NCBI RefSeq assembly: GCF_016863035.1
Contig: NZ_BOOC01000001.1
Coordinates: 186,001 to 250,000, forward strand
Length of the DNA: 64,000 bases
Direction of reading: 5' to 3'
Origin: Microbispora corallina
GTDB lineage: Bacteria; Actinomycetota; Actinomycetes; Streptosporangiales; Streptosporangiaceae
Below the pieces are notes generated by a model that saw only the letters and a program-made list of their open reading frames with translations, was not told the DNA's origin and ran no database searches. Shown piece by piece: positions 1 through 7,286 of this stretch (the first letter of the stretch is position 1; every line of letters starts with the position of its first letter). A program made the translations under genes and the position numbers.

Positions 1-869
1 AAGCCCGCCGCGTTGGCGGCGCCGATGCGGTTGATCCAGTCCACCGGCTGGTCGGCGATCTCGTGGTGGATCGGGTCGGCGTTGGGCGGGAAGAAGTACT
101 GGCGGCCGCCCATCTCGTGGGCGTCGACGAACACCTGCGGCGGGTAGTCGCGCAGCATGTCGATCTTGCCGTCGGTCTCCGGCTGGGTGCGGGCGAACCA
201 GTCGCGGTTGAGGTCGAACCCGTAGGCGTTCTGGCGGCGGCCCGCGTCCCGGCCGTCCGGGTTCTGGGTCGGCACGATGACGGTCACCAGGTCGTCGTTG
301 CGCAGGGCCACGTCGCAGGACAGGCCGGAGGCCAGCTCGTAGAGGGTCTTGAGCGCGGCGTCGGCCCCGCTCTTCTCGCCTCCGTGGACGTTGCCCGCGA
401 TCCACACGATCGCCGGGGTGTCCGCGGCGATGCGGGCGGCCTTGTCCGGCCGGAGAGACCGGGGATCCCGCAGCGACCTCACCTGATCGGCGATCTTGCG
501 CAGCTGTCCCGGGGCCATGTTGTGCTCACTCGACACGATGGCGTACGGGAGGGCCTGGCCCGTCACGCTGTGGGCCACGGTGCCCGTGACCACCCTGCGG
601 GACGCGCGTCCCACCGCGTCCACGTATTTGCCGATCTCCTCCGTCGTGACCACCCGGGGCTGGCCCTTCCCCAGGGGGAAGCCGAGAACGGACTCGGGGG
701 TCGGCACCTCGCTGAGATGGGCGTTCTGATCCTGGACGCACCCCGGCTTCGCCGGGTTCGCGTGGGCGGGCGCGCTCATGGGCAGGACGAGCGCGGCGAG
801 CGCCGTGACCGCGATTCCCACCGCCTTTCCGTACCTGGGTTTTCCGCACGTCGCTGTGCCTGGCCGCAT
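1..869 (-). CDS. Secreted M14 zinc carboxypeptidase, 3' part outside window
   Basis: Reading leftward from an ATG at 869, the frame stays open to the window edge (289 codons). Residues 1-37 form a signal peptide (basic start, hydrophobic AVTALAALVLPM, cleavage after AHA). The M14 zinc ligands are visible as HGGE (H162, E165) and a later His in DAHEMGG (H251), with the typical N-P-D-G-R and L-N-R-D-W segments between them. The catalytic Glu should lie beyond the edge. Family knowledge: secreted metallocarboxypeptidases trim C-terminal residues of extracellular peptides. It is divergent from the kinase gene at 1133. The substrate cannot be told from this part. Confidence 0.9.
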   Translation of the reverse strand, partial: MRPGTATCGKPRYGKAVGIAVTALAALVLPMSAPAHANPAKPGCVQDQNAHLSEVPTPESVLGFPLGKGQPRVVTTEEIGKYVDAVGRASRRVVTGTVAHSVTGQALPYAIVSSEHNMAPGQLRKIADQVRSLRDPRSLRPDKAARIAADTPAIVWIAGNVHGGEKSGADAALKTLYELASGLSCDVALRNDDLVTVIVPTQNPDGRDAGRRQNAYGFDLNRDWFARTQPETDGKIDMLRDYPPQVFVDAHEMGGRQYFFPPNADPIHHEIADQPVDWINRIGAANAAG

Positions 870-1132
870 GCTGTTCCTCTCGGGGAGCGGGGAAGACGAC
901 ACCGGCGAAAGCCGAACGAAGCGTATAAGTTTGTAATAAAGCGGGCAATAGTGTCGATTGTTAAATCTGGTGCATCCGATACGCGGGTGGACGACATCGC
1001 CCTCACAAAGGAAATTCGGCTCCGGTGAGAATCACTCCTCACGAGCCCTCACGCGCACACGCTTTGTGGCGCTTCCGCCAGCCGCCGCGCCTCTGAACTG
1101 TGGGACGATTCAGGGGTTTCGAGGAGGGACAG
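870..1132. promoter_or_regulatory. AT-rich divergent intergenic region
   Basis: This gap separates the minus-strand carboxypeptidase from the plus-strand kinase. Bases about 915-970 are much richer in A and T than anything nearby and include TTGCCC and TATACG on the minus strand about 15 bases apart, so a carboxypeptidase promoter probably sits here. The exact start sites are not determined. Confidence 0.35.
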
Positions 1133-2872
1133 GTGGACGAGGGGCGTCGGGTGGCGGGCAGGTACCACCTGCTCGAACCCATCGGGCGAGGGGGCATGGG
1201 CGTGGTCTGGCGCGCCCACGACGACCTGCTCGACCGCGCCGTGGCCGTCAAGGAGGTCCTGTACCACCCGACGAGCGAGGAGGACCGCGAGGCCTTCACC
1301 CGGCGCACGATCCGGGAGGCGCGGGCCGCCGGGCGCATCACCCATCCCAACGTCGTGGTCGTCCACGACGTCATCGAGGAGGACGGCCGGCCCTGGATCG
1401 TCATGCAGCTGGTCCGGGCGCGCTCGCTCGGCCAGGTGCTGCGCGAGCACGGCCCGCTGGTGCCCGAACGAGTGGCCTCGATCGGCCTGCAGGTCCTCGA
1501 CGCGCTCTGCACCGCGCACGCCGCCGGGGTGCTCCACCGCGACGTGAAGCCCGAGAACGTCCTGCTGAGCGGGGACAACCGGGTGGTGCTCACCGACTTC
1601 GGCATCGCGACGATGCCGGAGGAGACCGGGTTCACCATGACCGGCGCCATCACCGGGACCCCCGCGTTCCTGCCGCCCGAGCGCCTGAACGGCCTGCCCG
1701 CGACCCCGGAGTCCGACCTGTGGTCGCTCGGGGCGACCCTGTACGCCGCGGTGGAGGGCCGCCCGCCCTTCGACCGGAACTCCCCCATCGCGACGATGGC
1801 GGCCGTGCTCAACGACGAGCCGGAGCCGCCCCTGCGGGCGGGGCCGCTGACTCCGGTCCTGGACGGGCTGCTGCGGAAGGACCCCGACCGGCGGATGGAC
1901 GCGGTCGAGGTCTCCGAACTGCTCGAGGCCGTGATCGCCGGGCGCGGCCGGGACGTCCCGGACCCCCGCTCCGCGTGGGAGCGGGCCGCCGCCGCCGGGC
2001 CCCACGGCAGGACCGGCGGCGCCCCGGCCCTGAACGGCCGCACGGCGCACGACACCCCTGAACGGCAGGACACCCGCGGGCAGGCGGTCGCCGCCGGCCG
2101 GCCGTACGGACCCGCGGACCCGCGCCTCCACGGGCACGGCGCCGCGACCACCCACCCCGGGCCGCGGCAGGGGGACACGTACGCGGACGGGCGGGCCGCT
2201 CCCCTCTCGCCGGGCGGGCCCGGCGGACGGGTGGAGCGGCCGCGGCGGAGGACCCCTCTTCTGCTGCTCGTGCTCATCCCCGTCCTGGTCGCGGCGGCCG
2301 GCCTCGGCGGCTGGTACGGCTACCGCACGCTGGCCTCGGGGTCGTCCGGCGGCCCGGCCGGCTCCTCCTCGTCCGCCGGCCCGTCACAGGAGCCCGGCAC
2401 GCCGACGCCCACGCCCTCCCCCTCGCCGACCCTGCCGAACGGCTGGACGACGCACGACGACCCCCTCGGCTTCACGATCGCGCTGCCCGGGAACTGGACC
2501 GAGTTCGGCCGGGAGGCCACCCGCGTCCGGTTCCACGGGCCCACCGGCCGCGACTACCTCCAGGTCGACGTCACGCCGTGGACCGACGACGACCCGGTCG
2601 CGGCGCTCGCCACCGTCGAGAAGACGTCGACCGGCAAGGGCTACCTGCCGGGCTACGAGCGGATCCGCATCGACTCCCGGCGCTACCTCGGCGTCCCGGC
2701 GGCCGACTGGGAGTTCACCTACCGGCCGAGCTACGGCAAGGTCCGCGTCGTCGACCGCGCGTTCAAGCTCCCGGACGGCCGGTGCTTCACGCTCTACTGG
2801 CAGGTCGCGGACGCCCGCTGGACGTCTGGTTTGTCCTACTTTCAGCGATTCACGAGCACGTTCCAGCCTTGA
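1133..2872 (+). CDS. Membrane Ser/Thr protein kinase with PsbP/Mog1-like outer domain
   Basis: Hanks-type kinase: glycine loop GRGGMG (residues 18-23), ATP lysine K40 in AVKE, catalytic HRDVKPEN (D137), DFG (D155) and a GTPAFLPPE activation segment end. A proline- and glycine-rich linker leads to one membrane helix near residues 376-398. The rest (about 150 residues) is an external domain beginning GFTIALPGNW that resembles the PsbP/Mog1/DUF1795 fold rather than PASTA repeats. I chose GTG 1133 because GGAGGG lies about 5 bases upstream; a GTG at 1100 is in frame but has no clear ribosome site. It is followed at once by a second kinase. Signal sensed and targets are unknown. Confidence 0.92.
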   Translation: MDEGRRVAGRYHLLEPIGRGGMGVVWRAHDDLLDRAVAVKEVLYHPTSEEDREAFTRRTIREARAAGRITHPNVVVVHDVIEEDGRPWIVMQLVRARSLGQVLREHGPLVPERVASIGLQVLDALCTAHAAGVLHRDVKPENVLLSGDNRVVLTDFGIATMPEETGFTMTGAITGTPAFLPPERLNGLPATPESDLWSLGATLYAAVEGRPPFDRNSPIATMAAVLNDEPEPPLRAGPLTPVLDGLLRKDPDRRMDAVEVSELLEAVIAGRGRDVPDPRSAWERAAAAGPHGRTGGAPALNGRTAHDTPERQDTRGQAVAAGRPYGPADPRLHGHGAATTHPGPRQGDTYADGRAAPLSPGGPGGRVERPRRRTPLLLLVLIPVLVAAAGLGGWYGYRTLASGSSGGPAGSSSSAGPSQEPGTPTPTPSPSPTLPNGWTTHDDPLGFTIALPGNWTEFGREATRVRFHGPTGRDYLQVDVTPWTDDDPVAALATVEKTSTGKGYLPGYERIRIDSRRYLGVPAADWEFTYRPSYGKVRVVDRAFKLPDGRCFTLYWQVADARWTSGLSYFQRFTSTFQP

Positions 2873-2968
2873 TAACGATTTGATGAAGATGCGCAGGTGA
2901 GAGGCACTTTGGTCTACGATGCGTGACTCCCTCGCATGCAATTGCATTGGGCGGGTAGCGCGATCACC

Positions 2969-4537
2969 ATGGCTGAAGCGCAGACCTCCGAACGTGTCGT
3001 GGCGGGACGCTATCGCCTGATCGAGCCACTCGGGCGGGGCGGTATGGGCACCGTCTGGCGGGCCCTCGACCGGGTGCTGGAACGCGAGGTCGCGGTGAAG
3101 GAGCTGCTCGCGTCCAGGGAGATGACGGAGCCGGAGCGGGAGGTCTTCACGATCCGGACCTTCCGGGAGGCCCGGGCCGCGGGGCGGCTCAGCCATCCGA
3201 GCGTGGCCGCGGTGTACGACGCCTTCGAGGAGAACGGCCATCCGTGGATCGTCCTCGAACTCGTGCCGTCCCGGACGCTCGGCTCGGTGATCCGCGAGGA
3301 GGGCCCGCTGTCACCCAGGCGGGCGGCGGAGATCGGCTCCCAGGTGCTCGCCGCGCTGCGGGTCGCCCACGCGGCCGGCGTGCTGCACCGGGACGTGAAG
3401 CCGGACAACGTGCTGCTGGCCCACGACGGCCGCGCCGTGCTCACCGACTTCGGGATCGCCGCCATGGAGGACGACTCGCCCGTCACCCGTACGGGGATGC
3501 TGGTCGGGACGCCCGCGTTCATCGCCCCGGAACGGGCGGCCGGGGCCCAGGCGCAGCGGGCCTCGGACCTGTGGTCCCTCGGCGTGACGCTGTTCATGGC
3601 GGTCGAGGGCCGGTCGCCGTTCCACCGGGGGCACGCGCTGGCGACGCTGGCCGCGGTGATGTACGAGGAGCCGGGCCCGCTGCGCCTGGCCGGCCCGCTC
3701 GCCCCCGTGATCGAGGGCCTGCTCGTCAAGGACCCCGCCCTGCGGATGACGGCCGAGCAGGCGGCGCAGCACCTGCACGCGGTGGCCACCGGGATGGTCA
3801 CGGGCGCCTCGATGGTCCCGCCCCCGCGCCGGCCTCCGCGGTTCGCCCGGCCGCGCCCGGCCGTGATTGAGGAGACGGCGCCGACGCCCGTGCCGACTCC
3901 GGCGCTCGCGCGGACACCCACGCCGACGCCCGTCGCGGCCACGGCCGCCGCCCCGGTCCGGCCGCGCCGCTCCGCCCTGGCCATCGCGCTGGGGTCGGGC
4001 GCCCTCGTCGCGTTCGTCGGCCTGGCGGCGGGCGGCGCCGCGTTCCTGTCCGCCCGTCTGCCCGGCGCCGACGCGAGGGCCACAGTGGTGAGCACCCCGA
4101 CCGTCACCGTGTTCGCGACCAGGACGGCCCCGCCGTCGGAGGGCAGGCCCTCCGGCACCCCCGCCACCGCCGAGCCGGTGGCGAACCGCAGGAGCGGACA
4201 GCCGTCCGGCTCGAACGGCGGCCACGACCGGGCGACCCAGCGGCCGCGCACCCACGGACCGCGCACCCACGGACCGAGCGCGAAGGCCACGCCGAAGGCT
4301 CCCCGCAAGACCCCGTCCCACAAGCCGACCACCTCGAAGAAGCCGTCGAGCGGCGGCGAAGGGGGGTCGGTCGAGCCCTCCGACGCCGGAGGGCAGGGCA
4401 ACGGGAAGGGCCCCGGACCAGGTCACGGGAAGGGGCCCAAGGGGACGAACACGGCGAAGATCAAGGGCGGCAAGAAGGGGAAGAACGCCGCCCACCTGAC
4501 GACCCCGGCGAGCGACGTCGCGGGCTGGGACGTCTGA
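2969..4537 (+). CDS. Membrane Ser/Thr protein kinase with basic Gly/Lys-rich tail
   Basis: Second Hanks-type kinase, close in sequence to its upstream neighbour in the catalytic domain: GRGGMG loop (22-27), K44, HRDVKPDN (D142), DFG (D160). After a threonine/proline-rich linker, one membrane helix spans about residues 337-361. The outer part is short, disordered and strongly basic, with Pro, Lys and Gly repeats (for example GKGPGPGHGKGPKG), and has no PASTA or other domain I recognise. A basic tail could bind anionic wall polymers (inference). ATG 2969 is preferred because MAEAQ resembles family starts; ATG 2936 is an in-frame alternative. Convergent with the RluD-type gene. Confidence 0.9.
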   Translation: MAEAQTSERVVAGRYRLIEPLGRGGMGTVWRALDRVLEREVAVKELLASREMTEPEREVFTIRTFREARAAGRLSHPSVAAVYDAFEENGHPWIVLELVPSRTLGSVIREEGPLSPRRAAEIGSQVLAALRVAHAAGVLHRDVKPDNVLLAHDGRAVLTDFGIAAMEDDSPVTRTGMLVGTPAFIAPERAAGAQAQRASDLWSLGVTLFMAVEGRSPFHRGHALATLAAVMYEEPGPLRLAGPLAPVIEGLLVKDPALRMTAEQAAQHLHAVATGMVTGASMVPPPRRPPRFARPRPAVIEETAPTPVPTPALARTPTPTPVAATAAAPVRPRRSALAIALGSGALVAFVGLAAGGAAFLSARLPGADARATVVSTPTVTVFATRTAPPSEGRPSGTPATAEPVANRRSGQPSGSNGGHDRATQRPRTHGPRTHGPSAKATPKAPRKTPSHKPTTSKKPSSGGEGGSVEPSDAGGQGNGKGPGPGHGKGPKGTNTAKIKGGKKGKNAAHLTTPASDVAGWDV

Positions 4538-4680
4538 CCCGCCCCGCCCTCCCGGACGGGGATCGCGGGGTGATCAGTCCTGGGAGGAGCGCAGTTCGAC
4601 GCAGCACTGGGCGTCGCCACCGTGGTGCGGGTGCTGGTGACCGCGCTCGGCCTCGGCGGCTGACCCGCCCTCCCGAGGCC

Positions 4681-4750
4681 CCGGAAACGCCGTCCCGGAC
4701 GGGCCGGAGGCGCCGTCGTCCCGGGCGGGCCGGAAACGCCGTCCGGACCG
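4681..4750. repeat. Three imperfect tandem repeats of about 23 bp
   Basis: Three consecutive units begin at 4681, 4704 and 4730, each starting CCGGA and containing CGCCGTC followed by a CCGG-type palindrome. They fill the gap between the convergent kinase and RluD-type genes, directly after the rluD-type stop codon. They may form GC hairpins and help termination. The rest of the gap (4538-4680) has no convincing gene. Confidence 0.6.
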
Positions 4751-4751
4751 T

Positions 4752-5681
4752 TCAGCTCTCGTCGCGGGCGATCTCCAGGGCCCGGGCCAGGTCGGCCGGG
4801 TAGTCGCTGGTGAACGTCATCCACTCCCCCGTGGCCGGGTGCTCGAAGGCGAGCGAGACCGCGTGCAGCCACTGCCGGGTCAGCCCGAGCCGGGCGGCGA
4901 GGGTCGGGTCGGCGCCGTAGAGGAGGTCGCCGGCGCAGGGGTGCCGCAGCGCGGACATGTGCACCCGGATCTGGTGGGTCCTGCCGGTCTCCAGCTTGAC
5001 GTCGAGCAGCGACGCCGCCCGGAACGCCTCGATCGTGTCGTAGTGCGTGACCGAGTCCTTGCCGCCCGCGACGACGGCGAAGCGCCCGTCGCCGGACGGG
5101 TGCCTGTCGATGGGGGCGTCGACCGTGCCGCGCAGCGGGTCCATGTGGCCCTGCACGAGCGCGTGGTAGCGCTTGTCGACCGTGCGCTCCTTGAAGGCCC
5201 GCTTGAGCGCGGAGTAGGCCCCCTCGCTCTTGGCGACGACCATCGCGCCCGTGGTGTTGGCGTCGAGGCGGTGGACGATGCCCTGGCGCTCGGAGGCGCC
5301 GCTGGTGGACACGCGGTGCCCGGTGCCGAGCAGGCCGCCGATCACGGTCGGGCCGGTCCACCCGACGGTCGGGTGGGCCGCGACCCCGATCGGCTTGTCC
5401 ACCACCACGATGTCGTCGTCCTCATAGATGATCGACATGCCGGGGACGGGCTCGGCCACGGGCGCCGGGGCGGCCGGGGGCGGCGGGATCGTCACGTCGA
5501 GCCAGGCGCCCGCGTGGACGCGGTCCGACTTGGCGGGGACCGAGCCGTCCACGAGCACCTCGCCCGCGGCGATCAGCTCGGCGGCGCGGGTGCGGGAGAA
5601 CCCGAAGAGCCGGGCGAGGGCGGCGTCGAGCCGCTCACCCTCCAGGCCGTCGGGCACGGGAAGGGTCCTGCGGTCACCCAT
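4752..5681 (-). CDS. rluD: RluA/RluD-family 23S rRNA pseudouridine synthase
   Basis: 309 residues. An N-terminal S4 RNA-binding domain ([20 protein letters not shown]) is followed by the RluA catalytic core with the aspartate motif HRLDANTTG. Family members convert uridines of large-subunit rRNA to pseudouridine; the exact target site cannot be read from sequence. ATG 5681 overlaps the end of lspA (stop 5674-5676), so the two are translationally coupled. lspA followed by an RluD-type gene is a very common bacterial pair. Upstream codons of the same open frame lie inside lspA and are not used. Confidence 0.93.
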   Translation of the reverse strand: MGDRRTLPVPDGLEGERLDAALARLFGFSRTRAAELIAAGEVLVDGSVPAKSDRVHAGAWLDVTIPPPPAAPAPVAEPVPGMSIIYEDDDIVVVDKPIGVAAHPTVGWTGPTVIGGLLGTGHRVSTSGASERQGIVHRLDANTTGAMVVAKSEGAYSALKRAFKERTVDKRYHALVQGHMDPLRGTVDAPIDRHPSGDGRFAVVAGGKDSVTHYDTIEAFRAASLLDVKLETGRTHQIRVHMSALRHPCAGDLLYGADPTLAARLGLTRQWLHAVSLAFEHPATGEWMTFTSDYPADLARALEIARDES

Positions 5682-6249
5682 CGACGGGCTCCTCGGACTG
5701 CCGCGAACCGTCGATCTGGTAGCCCCGCCATGCGAGGAACACCGCGAGCACGCCACCGCAGACGATCGCCGAGTCGGCCAGGTTGAACACCGGGAACCCG
5801 GTCACCGGGAACACCTGGATGAAGTCGACCACGTGGCCCTGCAGCGGCGCCGGCGAGCGGAAGATCCGGTCGGTCAGATTGCCGACGGCGCCCCCGAGCA
5901 GCAGGCCCAGCGTGACCGCCCAGGGCAGGCTGCGCAGCTGCCGCGCCGTACGGAGGATGGCGACGACGACCACGACGGCGATCAGCGTGAAGACGATCGT
6001 CATCCCGGTCCCGATGCTGAACGCGGCCCCGGGATTGCGGATCACGTTCAGCACCAGCGCGCCGGGGACGAGGGTGACGGGCTCCTTGTGCTCGAGGAAC
6101 CGCACCACGAGGAACTTGCTGACGACGTCGAGCGCGTAGACCAGCGCCGCGACCGTGACCAGCAGCGCGACCCTGCGGGCGCGAGGGGGCCGGGGAGCGG
6201 CGTCCCCGCCGCTCAGCGGCGCTCCTCCCGCTGCTTGCACGCCACGCAC
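5674..6249 (-). CDS. lspA: Lipoprotein signal peptidase (signal peptidase II)
   Basis: Integral membrane aspartyl protease that removes signal peptides from lipid-modified prolipoproteins. Four hydrophobic helices are visible, with family motifs [15 protein letters not shown] and FNLADS that carry the catalytic aspartates. The start is uncertain. GTG 6249 follows a weak GAGGG; however a strong GGGAGGAG precedes a CTG at 6216, which overlaps the stop of the upstream zinc-finger gene as CTGA and gives a normal short N terminus. Both options leave the membrane part unchanged. It serves the lipoproteins in this window such as the two ABC binding proteins. Confidence 0.9.
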   Translation of the reverse strand: MRGVQAAGGAPLSGGDAAPRPPRARRVALLVTVAALVYALDVVSKFLVVRFLEHKEPVTLVPGALVLNVIRNPGAAFSIGTGMTIVFTLIAVVVVVAILRTARQLRSLPWAVTLGLLLGGAVGNLTDRIFRSPAPLQGHVVDFIQVFPVTGFPVFNLADSAIVCGGVLAVFLAWRGYQIDGSRQSEEPVDG

Positions 6250-6608
6250 AGCGTCGCCCTCGGGAACGCCCGCAGGCGTTCCTTGCCTATCGGCTTGTGG
6301 CACGATTCGCACTCCCCATACGTCCCTGCGTCGACACGGGCGATCGCCCGCTCGTTCTGCGCGAGCAGGTCGCGCGCATTCAGGGTAAGGGCGATCTCAC
6401 GCTCGCGCTCATAGGTCTTGGCCCCGGCGTCGGCCGGATCGTCCCCCGCTCCCTGGCTGACGTCGCCGGAGGCGAGTTGCGCCTCGGCCCGGGTGATGTC
6501 GGCGCGGAGCTCCTCGATCTCGTGCAGCAGCCGCTCGCGGACCTCGGCGAGCTCCTCGTCGGACCAGATGTCGTCGCTGGTGGCGGTTCTCGCCGCGCGC
6601 GTGGCCAT
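6213..6608 (-). CDS. TraR/DksA-family zinc finger protein
   Basis: 131 residues: an N-terminal charged helical region and a C-terminal C4 zinc finger, CESCHKPIG ... CVACKQ, preceded by the family block DAGTYGECE. DksA/TraR proteins bind RNA polymerase through the secondary channel. Actinobacterial members placed beside lspA have varied roles, and the acidic tip of classical DksA is not clearly present here, so the function is left general. The ATG at 6608 has GGGGAGG seven bases upstream. First gene of the operon with lspA and the RluD-type gene. Confidence 0.88.
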   Translation of the reverse strand: MATRAARTATSDDIWSDEELAEVRERLLHEIEELRADITRAEAQLASGDVSQGAGDDPADAGAKTYEREREIALTLNARDLLAQNERAIARVDAGTYGECESCHKPIGKERLRAFPRATLCVACKQREERR

Positions 6609-6663
6609 TGCGGGCCTCCCCTTTTTTCAGGAGCGATGGTCGAGCACATGAGCAAGTCCGGGC

Positions 6664-6692
6664 AGCATAGGTCGCTCGTCACCCCCCGGCAA
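6664..6692 (-). promoter_or_regulatory. Sigma-70-type promoter for the dksA-like/lspA/rluD operon
   Basis: On the minus strand TTGCCG (6692-6687) and TATGCT (6669-6664) are separated by exactly 17 bases. They would give a leader of about 50 bases before the ATG at 6608. Seen in sequence; activity is inferred. Confidence 0.6.
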
Positions 6693-7019
6693 CGACCCCG
6701 CCGAGGGTTTTACCCCACCCCTACCGGGATGGGATGTACGGCCAGATCCTCCTCATAGCCCCGTTATCAATGGCTTTGTCGCGGCTTGTCCCGCCCGAGA
6801 CAGGATGCACAGCGCCCCGCCGTACACCGGAGGCCGGGACGACGGCCTCAGAGGACCGCCGATCCCGCCCCTCCGCCGACCGCGGGGGCGCATGTCCTCA
6901 CAACAATCGCGTCGTCCCCGTATGTTCCTCCCACGTATTCCCGGATGGCGCCGAGTCTCACCTTGAACCTCACGCCGATATCGGGAAGCCCTCGCCTCCG
7001 GTCTGCGTTATCGTCGTAG
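6693..7019. other. Non-coding stretch upstream of the ileS leader
   Basis: About 330 bases between the divergent dksA-like promoter and the T-box. No frame here has a ribosome site and normal codon pattern, and I see no structured RNA. It presumably holds the ileS promoter, which I could not place with confidence. Confidence 0.4.
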
Positions 7020-7250
7020 TCTGCAAGGCGTTGATGGGGACGAGTACCTCCGCATCCGCCCGCTCAGCGACCCGGGGACGGTGTGAGCCCGGGGCGGGCC
7101 GCGGCGAGAAGATCACCCCGGAGCCGCCGGAAGAAAGGCCTTCGGGCCGAGTAGAGCCGGCAGCGGAAGCAAAACGAGAGGGCGTCCCCAGGCGCGGGGC
7201 GTCAAGAAGGGTGGTACCGCGGAGCCGCACGCCGGCTTCGTCCCTTCACG
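7020..7250 (+). promoter_or_regulatory. T-box riboswitch, isoleucine specific
   Basis: The leader of ileS contains a near-perfect T-box core, AGGGTGGTACCGCGG at 7208-7222, where TGGT (7212-7215) can pair with the acceptor end of an uncharged tRNA whose discriminator is A, as for Ile. Upstream, a short Stem I holds an AGTA motif (7043-7046) and an ATC specifier (7054-7056) that matches an Ile codon. No U-rich intrinsic terminator follows, and the start codon is close, so control of translation initiation is likely, as reported for actinobacterial ileS leaders. Boundaries are approximate. Confidence 0.9.
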
Positions 7251-7286
7251 CCATGACCGACCCCAGCGTGGAGGGCCCGCCCGACG

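Noticed and set aside
63-1028. Plus-strand open frame at the left end
   Set aside because: Antisense of the carboxypeptidase, which has a signal peptide and zinc motifs.
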